In this document: one piece after another, positions 26,856 through 36,185 of the stretch
Layout: each line of letters opens with the position of its first letter
Position numbering within the stretch: position 1 is the first letter of the stretch
Assembly: GCF_019837165.1 (NCBI RefSeq)
Contig: NZ_JAGYHC010000001.1
Location: 3,782,001-3,846,000 of the forward strand
DNA: 64,000 bases
Origin: Virgibacillus sp. NKC19-3
GTDB taxonomy: Bacteria > Bacillota > Bacilli > Bacillales > Amphibacillaceae
Direction: 5' to 3'
The notes under the pieces: generated by a model
Database searches by the model: none
The model's input: the letters and a program-made list of their open reading frames with translations, nothing else
What the model was told of the DNA's origin: nothing
Made by a program: the position numbers and the translations under genes

Positions 26856-27330
26856 ATTTCTTCTTTCGTATCCCAATCACACGACCGACTTCCTTAGGCT
26901 TTTCATCGGGTGTATGGGCTTCTGCTAGTTTTTTTACCGCAGCAAAAATCGTCTCCGGAAACGGGGCCGGTTTTCCAGTTGCCTGGTCCATCCCCATGAG
27001 CATTTGTTCACTTGTTGCAGCACGCTTGCCATCTTTTCCGTACAGTTCATAAAATACATGTACACGCTTCTCATCATAATCAATGACTTGCACATGCACC
27101 TTGAATGGCTCGTGACGTTTCATTTCATCTAAATAGCAGACATGGCTTTCCAATGTAAACATCGTGTACTGTTTGTCGTCTCGAAAACGTTCGTCCAGAC
27201 CGATTATGTCCATAAATGCATCGACACCCCAGCTGAATACACGCACATACTCCGCATCATTCATATGCCCATTATAATCGATCCATTCATCCCTTACATT
27301 ATCTTGAAGTATTACGTTTGCTGTTCCCAC
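26854..27330 (-). CDS. cdhB: Acyl-CoA thioesterase of the carnitine operon (betainyl-CoA thioesterase-like)
   Basis: 158-residue hotdog-fold thioesterase. The active-site segment is WIDYNGHMNDAEYVRVF (Asp/Asn and Glu near residues 18-27), and a long helix follows. In carnitine-degrading bacteria the equivalent protein (CdhB) hydrolyses betainyl-CoA to glycine betaine. The position, last in an operon with a BKACE enzyme and carnitine dehydrogenase, supports that role; sequence alone would only say 4HBT thioesterase. TGGAGGG precedes the ATG. Confidence 0.85.
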   Translation of the reverse strand: MGTANVILQDNVRDEWIDYNGHMNDAEYVRVFSWGVDAFMDIIGLDERFRDDKQYTMFTLESHVCYLDEMKRHEPFKVHVQVIDYDEKRVHVFYELYGKDGKRAATSEQMLMGMDQATGKPAPFPETIFAAVKKLAEAHTPDEKPKEVGRVIGIRKKK

Positions 27331-27345
27331 CTTACATTCCCTCCA

Positions 27346-28320
27346 TTACGAGCCGTTGACTGTAGCTGCCGGCCAATATTTTTCTAATAATTCCTGGAGC
27401 TCGATCAGAAATTGATCTCGTCGTTCTTCCAGTTCATCCATTGAGGTATTTGCTGTTTGCCTTTCTGTGCCTGTAATTACTTTCGCAGCAAGTTCATCCG
27501 TTAACTCCGGCGCTACTAATTTCGTCCATGGCAGTTTTAAAGCCGGGCCAAATTGTTCCAGCAAATGCGTCATGCCTTGTTTTCCACCACCCATATGCAA
27601 GGTTAGAAATGGACCCATTAATGCCCAGCGCAAGCCTGGCCCATAGACAATAGACGCATCTACTTCTTCTGTTGTTGCCACACCATCATTGACGATGTGG
27701 AGCGATTCCCGCCAGATTGCCTCCATCAGCCGATCTGCCACATGTCCTTCTATTTCTCGCTGCACGACAAGCGGCTTCATGCCAATGCGGTCATAAAAGG
27801 ATGTTGCCTTTTCAATACATTTATTCTCCGTTTGCTTTCCACCAACCACTTCGACCAATGGCATTAAATATACTGGATGAAAGGGGTGTGCCACGATAAC
27901 GCGCCCCGGATCATGTACACAATCCGCCTGTAATGTACTCGGTAAAATTCCCGATGTGCTTGAAGCAATCACGGTCTCTTTAGGTGCGTATTGGTCAATT
28001 TCAGCAATCACCTTCTGTTTTAGCCCTTCTCGCTCTGGTACATTTTCCTGAATGAAATCTGCATGCGAAACAGCTGTTTGTAGATCTTTTTCGAAATATA
28101 GACGATCGATGGAAGCTCCTTTGGCTAAACCTACTTTTTCCATGGCTGGCCATGCTCGTTCTACTGCCGCGCGACTACGTTCCTCTGCTGTTGGATCAGG
28201 GTCGCTCGCTGTTACCTGATAGCCATTTGCCAAAAACCGTGTAATCCAGCCATTTCCGATAACACCGGTTCCTACTACGGTGATGTTTTTCATCTGTGCT
28301 GTTGATTCTTCTACATTCAT
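27346..28320 (-). CDS. cdhA: L-carnitine dehydrogenase (3-hydroxyacyl-CoA dehydrogenase family)
   Basis: 324-residue NAD-dependent dehydrogenase that oxidises carnitine to 3-dehydrocarnitine. The Rossmann motif is VVGTGVIGNGWITRFLANG, with an acidic ASDPDP end that selects NAD. The family motif IVAHPFHPVYLMPLVEVVGG carries the catalytic His, and the C-terminal helical domain has EGHVADRL. The start is the ATG 2 nt after the preceding stop, with AAAGGCG as ribosome site. Co-transcription with the BKACE and thioesterase genes gives the complete cdhCAB route from carnitine to glycine betaine. Some species fuse cdhA and cdhB; here they are separate. Confidence 0.9.
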   Translation of the reverse strand: MNVEESTAQMKNITVVGTGVIGNGWITRFLANGYQVTASDPDPTAEERSRAAVERAWPAMEKVGLAKGASIDRLYFEKDLQTAVSHADFIQENVPEREGLKQKVIAEIDQYAPKETVIASSTSGILPSTLQADCVHDPGRVIVAHPFHPVYLMPLVEVVGGKQTENKCIEKATSFYDRIGMKPLVVQREIEGHVADRLMEAIWRESLHIVNDGVATTEEVDASIVYGPGLRWALMGPFLTLHMGGGKQGMTHLLEQFGPALKLPWTKLVAPELTDELAAKVITGTERQTANTSMDELEERRDQFLIELQELLEKYWPAATVNGS

Positions 28321-28321
28321 A

Positions 28322-29215
28322 TTAATTCGCCTTTCCATTTGGGTTCTGTAAATTTAAATGCGTACGTGCATCTGCTGGTGACATAATATCTGAACCAAGG
28401 CTTTGCACAATACCTACTGCCTTATCAACCAATTGCTCATTGGTAGCAAGTTGGCCTTTCTTCAAATAAAGATTATCTTCTAAACCGACACGCGCATTAC
28501 CACCTTGAAGCACAGATTCTGCCACCATCGGCATTTGCATCCGCCCAATTCCAAACGCAGCCCAATTCGCGTTTTCCGGGATACGTGTCCGCATATAGCT
28601 CAAGGTTTCGGCATCAGCATCCGCTCCCCACGGGATTCCTAAGCAGAATTGAAAGAGTGGGTCTCCGTCAATAAGACCTTCTGCAGCCAATTGATTGGCA
28701 AAACGGATATGCCCGGTGTCAAAGCATTCCAGCTCTGGTTTGACACCACTTTCTTGAATAAGACTGGCTTGTTCACGTAACCAATTGCTCGGGCTTACAT
28801 ACAATTGATCGCCAAAATTCACACTACCACAATCCAATGTGCACATTTCCGGAAGTAGTAATCCGACAGGCTCATGTCTCTCTTTTGGTGTTTGTATATC
28901 TGTACCTGCACCACCCGCTGTCGGATCCACATCGCTTGGCACCCAATCACCGCCACCGCCGGCTGTAATATTTATAATAACATCCGTATCTGCCTCCCGG
29001 ATACGCTCCACTACTTCTTTAAATAGGTTCACGTCATGACTTAATTTTCCTGTTTTTGGATCGCGTACATGCACATGAGCAATCGTTGCACCTGCTCGCG
29101 CTGCTTTAATTGCTGCATCTGCAATTTCCTTCGGGGTTATCGGAACATGCGAACTCTTTTCTGTCGTATCTCCCGCACCTGTTACCGCACATGAAATAAT
29201 CACATTTTTATTCAT
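28322..29215 (-). CDS. cdhC: 3-keto acid cleavage (BKACE) enzyme, dehydrocarnitine:acetyl-CoA type
   Basis: 297-residue TIM-barrel enzyme of the 3-keto-5-aminohexanoate cleavage family. Zinc ligands are His-Val-His in IAHVHVRDP (about residue 48) and the later Glu/His of LECFDTGHI. Family motifs NITAGGGGD, PEMCTLDCGSVNFGD and ARVGLEDNLY are present. CdhC converts dehydrocarnitine and acetyl-CoA to betainyl-CoA and acetoacetate. It is the first gene of the minus-strand operon, with AAAGGAGG 8 nt before the ATG. It is divergent from a CaiT-like transporter, which points to carnitine as substrate. Confidence 0.9.
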   Translation of the reverse strand: MNKNVIISCAVTGAGDTTEKSSHVPITPKEIADAAIKAARAGATIAHVHVRDPKTGKLSHDVNLFKEVVERIREADTDVIINITAGGGGDWVPSDVDPTAGGAGTDIQTPKERHEPVGLLLPEMCTLDCGSVNFGDQLYVSPSNWLREQASLIQESGVKPELECFDTGHIRFANQLAAEGLIDGDPLFQFCLGIPWGADADAETLSYMRTRIPENANWAAFGIGRMQMPMVAESVLQGGNARVGLEDNLYLKKGQLATNEQLVDKAVGIVQSLGSDIMSPADARTHLNLQNPNGKAN

Positions 29216-29412
29216 GATATTTTCCTCCTTTGATTGTATCTACATGTTTCCACAAAAAGGTAGTTTTATTAATTCCTCATACGTCCTGTAGCTGTGAACG
29301 CACGTTGAATGCTTCATTATTCTTATGAAACTGTAACATGCATCGAAAAAAATAAAAAATACAATTATACACCGTAATTTGGAGCATACTAAAGAAAAAG
29401 CAAGTATGTTAG

Positions 29413-29454
29413 TTGTAAACTTTATACAACTTAAATTTTACAAAGTTTATACTT
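29413..29454. promoter_or_regulatory. Candidate GbsR operator in the carnitine divergent promoter
   Basis: TTGTAAACTTTATACAA (arms TTGTA and TACAA) is followed 13 bp later by AAAGTTTATACTT. Its minus-strand reading TTGTATAAAGTTTA differs by one base from 37344-37357 upstream of gbsR. Confidence 0.6.
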
Positions 29455-29489
29455 AAAATAACCTTTTAAAGGTAGGAAGGAATTTCACT

Positions 29490-31079
29490 ATGAATGCAAA
29501 ATTAATTGATTGGCCTACATTTATCGGTGCGTTAGTTGTCTTGTTATGTGTGACGATTCCACTAATGCTTTTTCCGGAGGCCGGAGCTGAAGTTATCAAT
29601 ATGGCGAACCGTTTTATGACTGGTAACTTTGGTGTACTCTACATGATCCTTGGTTTATTAGTTTTCCTTTTTCTGTTGTTTGTTGCGTTTAGCAAAAACG
29701 GCAAAATTAAACTCGGTGATAAGGGAGATGAGAAAGAATTTGGCGATCTCTCCTGGGCAGCCATGCTATTTGCCGCCGGTATTGGTTCAAGTATTCTGTA
29801 TTGGGCAATGATCGAGTGGGCTTACTATTATCAAGGGCCGCCATTTGGTGAAACACCTGAATCAAATGAGGCCGTGCAGTGGGCAACTACTTATGGTATT
29901 TTTCATTGGGGGCCAATTGCCTGGGCCATTTATACGTTACCCGCACTACCCATTGCTTACTTCTATTATGTTCGGAAAAACCCGGTACTTAAAATTAGTA
30001 AAGCAGTACGACCTGTACTCGGTAAGTTAGCGGATGGCCCGCTTGGTGTCATTATTGATATCTTGTTCATATTTGGGTTAATGGGCGGGGCTGGAACGAC
30101 CTTAGCGCTGGGAACACCCATGATCGCAGAAGGAATTAACGACTTGACAGGAATCCCGGTTACACTGGGCCTCCAAACCGTGATATTGCTTTTATGTACA
30201 ATTATCTTTGCCATTAGCGCGTATTCGGGGTTAAAACGAGGAATTAAAGTGTTAAGTGATGTTAATTTATGGTTGGCCATTTTCATTCTTTTATTTATTT
30301 TTGTGTTTGGACCAACGGTTTTTATCAGTGAAGCAACCTTTTCCAGTTTTGGAATCCTTGCTGATAACTTTTTTCGGATGGCTACATGGTTAGAGCCGTT
30401 CGGTGACTTAGCCGGATTCACGGATACGGAATTCCCAGAATCGTGGACCGTGTTTTACTGGGCGTGGTGGGTTGTTTACGCCCCATTTGTTGGACTTTTC
30501 GTTGCACGTATCTCCCGTGGACGGACCATTCAACAAATGATTATTGGCACCATGGTATATGGTACCATTGGCAGTGTCCTGTTCTTTGGCGTTATGGGTA
30601 ATTTCGGATTATATCTCCAATTATCCGGAGAGTTTGACGTGATCGGCCATATGAATGAATTTGGCGCAGCCTCCGCTATTATTGCTATTGTGAGCCAATT
30701 ACCAATGGCAGGGATCATGGTAGCATTATTCACCATCCTTGCGATCATATTTTTAGCAACAACATTTGATTCCTCATCCTTTATTCTTGCAGCCGTCGTA
30801 CAAAAGGAAGTACAAAGTGAGCCGATGCGTTGGAATCGGTTGTTCTGGGCATTCACCTTGTGTATATTGCCACTTGTCATGATGTATATTGGAGGGTTGG
30901 AAACACTGCAAACCGCAAGTATTGTCGCAGGATTCCCGGTTATATTTATCATGTTCTTACTTGCTTGGTCCTTTATGAAAGCATCCAGCAGTGATATTAA
31001 AGCATCCAAAGATTACACATCCCCAACGATTTATATTGATCCTAGCGAAACGGTAAAGCAAAAACGTAATCAAGAGTAA
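29490..31079 (+). CDS. BCCT transporter, CaiT-like (probable carnitine uptake)
   Basis: 529-residue betaine/choline/carnitine transporter with twelve membrane helices. The conserved helix-8 block WAWWVVYAPFVGLFVARISRG (about residues 325-346) is the substrate-site signature. The glycine stretch reads AAGIGSSILYWAMIEWAYYY, unlike the GMGIG of Na+-coupled members and like CaiT, which exchanges carnitine without Na+. A long cytoplasmic C-terminus is missing, so osmosensing is less likely. AGGAAGGAATTTC precedes the ATG. Divergent from the cdhCAB genes, it probably imports carnitine for catabolism or as osmoprotectant. Confidence 0.92.
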   Translation: MNAKLIDWPTFIGALVVLLCVTIPLMLFPEAGAEVINMANRFMTGNFGVLYMILGLLVFLFLLFVAFSKNGKIKLGDKGDEKEFGDLSWAAMLFAAGIGSSILYWAMIEWAYYYQGPPFGETPESNEAVQWATTYGIFHWGPIAWAIYTLPALPIAYFYYVRKNPVLKISKAVRPVLGKLADGPLGVIIDILFIFGLMGGAGTTLALGTPMIAEGINDLTGIPVTLGLQTVILLLCTIIFAISAYSGLKRGIKVLSDVNLWLAIFILLFIFVFGPTVFISEATFSSFGILADNFFRMATWLEPFGDLAGFTDTEFPESWTVFYWAWWVVYAPFVGLFVARISRGRTIQQMIIGTMVYGTIGSVLFFGVMGNFGLYLQLSGEFDVIGHMNEFGAASAIIAIVSQLPMAGIMVALFTILAIIFLATTFDSSSFILAAVVQKEVQSEPMRWNRLFWAFTLCILPLVMMYIGGLETLQTASIVAGFPVIFIMFLLAWSFMKASSSDIKASKDYTSPTIYIDPSETVKQKRNQE

Positions 31080-31226
31080 CAACCAAGTGAGGGGGCGTAG
31101 AGGGCGTTGTGGAGAGTTAGAAGGCAGCAGTGTTTTCGAAACGGATGACCAGGAGCTTCTTGGTGTTTAAAACCTCGGACCGTGCTGGCTATAAAAAAGG
31201 GGAAGCATAATCCTGTGTTGCTTGTG
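31080..31226. other. Intergenic, nothing recognised
   Basis: Purine-rich sequence after the BCCT stop, without a clear terminator or gene. The phased repeat array starts at its end. Confidence 0.35.
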
Positions 31227-31568
31227 CTTGAGAACGTCTCTCTCATACATGGTTAAGCTCTGTTTACGGGGTTCATGTGCTTGAGAGCACCTCTCTCATA
31301 CATGGTTAAGCTCTTTTTCCAATTTCATATACTTGAGAGCTCCTCTCTCGTACATGGTTAAGTGCTGTTTCCAGCTTTCATGTACTTGAGAGCTCCTCTC
31401 TCGTACATGGTTAAGCTCTTTTTCCAGCTTTCATGTACTTGAGAGCCCCTCTCTCGTACATGGTTAAGCTCTTTTTCCAATTTCATATACTTGAGAGCCC
31501 CTCTCTCGTACATGGTTCAGCGCTTTTTCCGATTTCATGTGCTTGAGAGCTCCTCTCCGGTACATGGA
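31227..31568. repeat. Tandem array with 52-53-bp period (CTTGAGAG...TACATGG family)
   Basis: Seven units begin CTTGAGA at 31227, 31280, 31332, 31385, 31438, 31490 and 31542. Each contains CCTCTCTCGTACATGGTTAA and a CTTTTTCCA block. The core CTCTCTCGTACATGG also recurs at 56.3 kb, and a close variant at 51.3 kb. It lies between two convergent genes. Confidence 0.95.
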
Positions 31569-31625
31569 GTAGCACAATTCCTTCACACTAGAGAGTTCAG
31601 GAGTGCTTATAGGCATCCGGAAACT

Positions 31626-31649
31626 AAAAAAAGCACCCAAAACGGGCGC
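31626..31649 (-). terminator. Terminator of the YetF-like gene
   Basis: On the minus strand, GCGCCC-GTTTT-GGGTGC followed by seven Ts. Confidence 0.7.
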
Positions 31650-31750
31650 CTGGCTTAATCATTAACTACTATCGATACGTTGGAGAGACTATTCCTCTTG
31701 AATCCGAGCTAATCCAATAATATGATGTATACCAACTAGCCCTACACCCA

Positions 31751-32392
31751 TCACTGCAAATAATTTGGTGGTGAATTTTTATGTTGCTTCCGTTTAACTT
31801 CAGCAAATAAATCCTCTTGCTGATCTGGAGGAAGAGGTTGATTGTTCGCTTGATTATTGGTATTTATCATTCCTAAATGCTGCATGATTTGGTCTAGGGT
31901 TTGCTGTATCGTTTCCAGCTGTTGCAAATCTTTTTTCGTTGCGGCCTGTGCCTCTGGCTTTAACGCATATCCTATTTGACCATTTGGCTCGAGTGTCGCC
32001 CATTGCACGTCACTTATCCGCGCTATATTTTCCTGGCGTAAATTCATCTCTAGCTGGTCTACTGTTAACCGCAGCTTCCTTAAGTTTTTCTCATGCAATG
32101 TCCCATTTTCGATTAACACTTTTGATTTACCGGTGATTATGTTTTCGAAAAAGTCCCATTTGATTTGCAAGAACTCCATGACAATCAATGTCAGCACGAG
32201 AATAGCACCTACTCCGAGCGTTACCCAAATGTTTTCCCCGGCAACTGGTTGAATTAATAGAGAGCCAATCCCAACCATGATCGCCGTTTGTGCAAGCGTC
32301 ATTTGTGAAATTGATTTTCTTCCGGCAAATCGCAAAAGAAGTGTTCCACCGAGGATAATGATGACAGCTTTCCAAATCCAAGCAAATTCCAT
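31751..32392 (-). CDS. DUF421/YetF-family membrane protein
   Basis: 213-residue protein. Three N-terminal membrane helices contain the family block RFAGRKSISQMTLAQTAIMVGIG. A cytoplasmic domain follows (VLIENGTLHEKNLRKLRLTVDQLEMNLRQ), the conserved YetF/YrbG fold. The C-terminal 60 residues are Gln/Asn-rich. Some YetF proteins affect sporulation or membrane lipid handling, but the molecular function is unknown. The start is the ATG after AAAGGAG; the longer upstream frame has no ribosome site and runs through the neighbouring terminator. Confidence 0.85.
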   Translation of the reverse strand: MEFAWIWKAVIIILGGTLLLRFAGRKSISQMTLAQTAIMVGIGSLLIQPVAGENIWVTLGVGAILVLTLIVMEFLQIKWDFFENIITGKSKVLIENGTLHEKNLRKLRLTVDQLEMNLRQENIARISDVQWATLEPNGQIGYALKPEAQAATKKDLQQLETIQQTLDQIMQHLGMINTNNQANNQPLPPDQQEDLFAEVKRKQHKNSPPNYLQ

Positions 32393-32477
32393 AACGATAC
32401 GAGCTCCTTTTTTAAGGTTGATATATATAGTTTGACTTATAGACTTGGTATTATGCGCCTGCCAGCAAAAACAAAAA

Positions 32478-32506
32478 GACACCCACCTTCACAGGAAGGG
32501 AGTGCC
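32478..32506 (-). terminator. Terminator of the Mur ligase gene
   Basis: On the minus strand, GGCACTCCCTTC pairs with GAAGGTGGGTGTC (one bulge, wobbles) and is followed by TTTTTG. Confidence 0.7.
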
Positions 32507-32515
32507 TAAGGAAGT

Positions 32516-34009
32516 TTATTTCATTTTCACATCTGTTTGAGCAAGCTGGTCCAATACAACGCCTGCTCCATAATCCATACCCTGGCAGCCAGCTAATAGA
32601 ACAAGATCGTCTTCGCCAGCTTTCGTTAGCGATTCTGTGATCGCATCCGGAAGTTCATCATACAGATGAACCTTTATATTTGCTTCTTCCATCACATGCA
32701 TAAATGCATCTAGTTCCTCATCTGTGACTTTATCTTTTTCCGTTGTATGAGCCACACTCTTGGTTGCCGTTACTTCATTAATGCCAAGCTCCCCGGCCCA
32801 ATCAGCGAGAACTTCCGCGTTGTCTCTATTAATTTTTGCTCCGCGCCCGCCTCGGATCGCATAGACGACATGCAGATTATGGTAATCCATGAAATGGATG
32901 GTTTGCAACGTTACTTTGATATTTCCCGGATTGGCAAAGTGGTCGTCCACAACTTTGAATTTGTCTTCATAAATAAATTCAAATCTTCGAGGGACGCCGG
33001 TAAATTCTTTTAGTGATTGTTGAATCGTCGAAATAGGCACGCCATTGAGCAATCCAATGATAATCGCAGTCATGGAATTATACACGGAATGCAGTCCCGG
33101 TACAGCAAGCTCTACATTAAATTGACTAGGCTTGTACGTGATATCATCCACTGTAAAAGGTTGTAAAATCGCAAAGGTAAACTTTGCTCGACCTGTAGAT
33201 AGATCCAAATCCTTACATTGCACGATACCCTTGTTACTGTTAACTCCAAATGCGATAACAGTCGCATCTGTCTGATCAACAAGGGATGCCGAATACGTGT
33301 CATCGAGGTTAAGCACAGCAAAACTATGGGCAGATGCATCGCGAATCAGACTTGATTTCACTTCAAAATATCTTTCAAAAGAACCATGCGTATCCACATG
33401 CTCCTGGCTGATGTTATGAAGGGACACAATATCATAATCGACTGCCTCCACACGGTACATTTCAAGCGCTGCAGAGGAAACTTCCATGCTCACATGAGAA
33501 ACGTCATTACGAACCATTTCATTTAAAAAATACTGCAAGTCCAATGACTCCGGCGTTGTAAGTTCTGAAGGAATGGAAGATTCCCCATTTTTAACATTGA
33601 CCGTTCCAATTAATCCGGTTTTAAAAGCATGATTTTCCAAAATAGCATTTGCCATATACGAGGTTGTTGTTTTCCCATTCGTTGCCGTAATACCGATCAT
33701 TTTCAATTTTTCGGAAGGATGATGATAATAAGCTGCTCCTATTTGCGCTAATGCTACGCGACTATTTTCAACAAGAACTTGGGGAATTTCCACATCTTCC
33801 TGTATTTCTTCTACGACAGCCACTTTTGCTCCTCGTTTTGCGGCATCAGCAAGATATTTATGCCCATCCGTTTTATAGCCTCTGATGCAAACAAAAAGAT
33901 GGCCTTCTGCGACTTTTTGCGAATGATAGGAAACACCGGAAATATCCATATCCGCTAACGTTGGGTTGTTTTCTATCCTTATTGCGTTCATCAAATGATT
34001 CAATTTCAT
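32516..34009 (-). CDS. Mur ligase family protein, MurE-like with altered substrate motifs
   Basis: 497-residue three-domain Mur ligase. The N-terminal MurE-type domain is VSYHSQKVAEGHLFVCIRG. The ATP site GITATNGKTTTSYM is at about 110, the middle-domain marker TTPESLDLQ at about 150, and SMEVSSAALEM follows. The carbamylated-lysine position is kept (EVKSSLI). In the C-terminal domain the MurE motifs are replaced: DYAHTPDGL becomes DDHFANPGN, the DRDRGKRP region becomes GRGAKINRDN, and the DNPR specificity motif is absent. It is therefore unlikely to be the DAP- or Lys-adding MurE. It may ligate another residue to a nucleotide or peptide. GGAGG supports the ATG at 34009. Confidence 0.82.
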   Translation of the reverse strand: MKLNHLMNAIRIENNPTLADMDISGVSYHSQKVAEGHLFVCIRGYKTDGHKYLADAAKRGAKVAVVEEIQEDVEIPQVLVENSRVALAQIGAAYYHHPSEKLKMIGITATNGKTTTSYMANAILENHAFKTGLIGTVNVKNGESSIPSELTTPESLDLQYFLNEMVRNDVSHVSMEVSSAALEMYRVEAVDYDIVSLHNISQEHVDTHGSFERYFEVKSSLIRDASAHSFAVLNLDDTYSASLVDQTDATVIAFGVNSNKGIVQCKDLDLSTGRAKFTFAILQPFTVDDITYKPSQFNVELAVPGLHSVYNSMTAIIIGLLNGVPISTIQQSLKEFTGVPRRFEFIYEDKFKVVDDHFANPGNIKVTLQTIHFMDYHNLHVVYAIRGGRGAKINRDNAEVLADWAGELGINEVTATKSVAHTTEKDKVTDEELDAFMHVMEEANIKVHLYDELPDAITESLTKAGEDDLVLLAGCQGMDYGAGVVLDQLAQTDVKMK

Positions 34010-34253
34010 ATTGGTTACCTCCACTAAACCTTGTTCGCCTTGCTTTCCTCTATATGTACATAAACAAATCGTTTTTGAATATCTTTAATCCATTAAGTAT
34101 AGCATATTTTTTAGGTAGTTAACAGAAAAACCTCATCTGCATGAAAGCAACATGCACAACACGAGTATGCCTTCTCGCATCAGTTCGACATTCCCCTTCA
34201 GGCTAATGGAAAGCTGCATTTATTGATTAAAATCATACTCTAAATAAAACAGC

Positions 34254-34301
34254 AAATGAGCTGTCTCAAATTCATGGCATACATTTTGCGACAGCTCATT
34301 T
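34254..34301 (-). terminator. Terminator of the serine hydrolase gene
   Basis: AAATGAGCTGTC and GACAGCTCATTT are perfect 12-bp arms around a 24-nt loop. On the minus strand the stem is followed by a T-rich stretch (TGCTGTTTTATTT). Confidence 0.7.
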
Positions 34302-34352
34302 CCCTTTTCTTTTTAATGTTCTATCCAGCATTGCGGGCTCAACAGCAACAAC

Positions 34353-36086
34353 CTATTCAAACGTGCTTGTCGCTTTATCCCTGCAAAAGGAGACAAGTTG
34401 ATTGCCTACTTCTGCCTGAGGCACCGTAGAATCAAAGTCATCCTCGGATGTTAATGCATTTGCCATTCGCAATCCGACTACGCCCCCGGGCATCAGCGTA
34501 ACAATATTACCACCATATCCCTTCATATTCGGCAGATAAAGTTCATCTCCTTCTGACGAGCGATAAGACTCAATGTGCCAATTCATCGCATAGTATTGAG
34601 GTCCAAACGCATTCTTATCTCCCTTTGGAATGGCTAAAGTAGGGAGATCTTGTTTGGGTAATATACTTTCCACCAACTCGCGATGTAGTATCTGGTTACC
34701 ATTCCAGTAACCGCGCTTTTCATAGAGCAAAGCGATTTTAGTTAAGTCATCTAATGTGGCGTGGTAACCGAAATCCATTCTGGGATGACCGGATGAGCCA
34801 TCACCCTCAATGCTGTGATTTACTGGTGCATAGTAGATACCAATGGGTTCGTACACTTCTTGCTTAAGCAATTGATCCAACGTAGCCCCTTCCCCCTCCT
34901 TATGCTGGAGATACGCTTCCAGAGCAACACCAAGAAGGAAGGCATCTTGATCACGATAGTTATACTTCGTCCCGGGCTCCCAAACCCGAGGATAGTCTAA
35001 TGCTTCCCTCATCTTTTCATCCTTCGATGGAGCTAAATACCACCGGTGATAATCACACAAATAGCATGTTGGATCGTCAGTAGTGGCACCGCGTCCCGAA
35101 GCCATATTAGCCATATCCAAGTAAGTGACATCATTCCATGCTTTTTGGGATGCTGGTATTTGGATATAAGTGGCAATTTTTTCATCAAGCAGACTACATC
35201 CATACTTCTGAGCTAAGCGTAACATGGCAACGTTCATCATCGCTGTTTTTGTCACAGACCAAACACCATAACGAATGTCATCACCATATGGAAATGGGCC
35301 AGCAGCGAAATAACATGGCGATCGATATAGCACGCCCTCATAGAAGAGGCCGGTTTGGAGGACGTGTTTTTCCTCTTCGGCGTTTCTCGCCCCATGAAAT
35401 GCCGCTAGATGACGGCCCCCAACCTTTTGTTTTAATGCATCGAATGGGGCGGTTGGAAAGCGACTTTCGAGATGTCGTCGATAAACATTTTTATGCTCCT
35501 CTACGTTATCTATTCCACCAGGCTCATAGGTTGCCTTCATAACTCCCCAGGCATTGAAATAACTCGATACGTCGAAGGGACCTGTCTGGGCAACGATCTG
35601 AAATCGAACATGGGAAACATTCGCTTCTTTATAAAGAAACATGGCGATTCCTATATGGGTCTCTCCTTCTAAGCGATTAACGAGCGAAAACGGAAATGAA
35701 GCACGGTTCCAACCGTTATCTTGGTCAACCTCTCTCCAAACGCGCCCCGGTTGGACAATGATATCCCAGTAGCTTCTTGTGTGCTCCAACGTACCATTGG
35801 GGATGACATCTTGTGTCACGGGAACGAGATACTTATCATCCACCGTCATAAATGCGAGAGATACGTCCGGGAAAAACGTAATATCTTTGCCATGTACGTT
35901 TTTCGTACTGAACTTCGGGCTCATTCCCATTTGTGTACCTTCAAGCTTTAACGTACCCTCAAATTCCATCGAAGGCTCTTGCGCGTTATCGGGGGCGGCG
36001 AATTGATCATTCTTCGTTAATCCCTTAACTTCCGTCCCCTCGATGAGTTCATTCCAGGTAATTGGATCATTCGCTATTTTCATCAT
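34353..36086 (-). CDS. Serine hydrolase, class C beta-lactamase family, with N-terminal extension
   Basis: 577-residue protein. Residues 1-200 form an unassigned, beta-rich domain (MEFEGTLKLEG, FFPDVSLAFMTVDDKYLVPV). The rest is a beta-lactamase/esterase fold: SVTK (SxxK, about residue 280), Tyr of KYNYRDQDAFLLG (YxN-like), and MKGYGGNIVTLMPGG near the end in place of KTG. No signal peptide is seen, so a cytoplasmic esterase is more likely than an antibiotic-inactivating enzyme. Neighbours are compatible-solute genes, and hydrolysis of an acylated osmolyte is only a guess. GAGAGG precedes the ATG. Confidence 0.85.
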   Translation of the reverse strand: MMKIANDPITWNELIEGTEVKGLTKNDQFAAPDNAQEPSMEFEGTLKLEGTQMGMSPKFSTKNVHGKDITFFPDVSLAFMTVDDKYLVPVTQDVIPNGTLEHTRSYWDIIVQPGRVWREVDQDNGWNRASFPFSLVNRLEGETHIGIAMFLYKEANVSHVRFQIVAQTGPFDVSSYFNAWGVMKATYEPGGIDNVEEHKNVYRRHLESRFPTAPFDALKQKVGGRHLAAFHGARNAEEEKHVLQTGLFYEGVLYRSPCYFAAGPFPYGDDIRYGVWSVTKTAMMNVAMLRLAQKYGCSLLDEKIATYIQIPASQKAWNDVTYLDMANMASGRGATTDDPTCYLCDYHRWYLAPSKDEKMREALDYPRVWEPGTKYNYRDQDAFLLGVALEAYLQHKEGEGATLDQLLKQEVYEPIGIYYAPVNHSIEGDGSSGHPRMDFGYHATLDDLTKIALLYEKRGYWNGNQILHRELVESILPKQDLPTLAIPKGDKNAFGPQYYAMNWHIESYRSSEGDELYLPNMKGYGGNIVTLMPGGVVGLRMANALTSEDDFDSTVPQAEVGNQLVSFCRDKATSTFE

Positions 36087-36185
36087 TGCATGGTCCTCTC
36101 TTATCTATATCTAATCGTAAATGCTCACTTGTCCGTCGTGTCATGATTGAATGGTGCATCGGATGAAACAACAGGAGCCTATTTT

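Noticed and set aside
31227-31568. CRISPR array
   Set aside because: Units are contiguous repeats without unique spacers, and no cas genes are present. The same holds for the arrays at 15, 17.6, 19.3, 51.3 and 56.3 kb.
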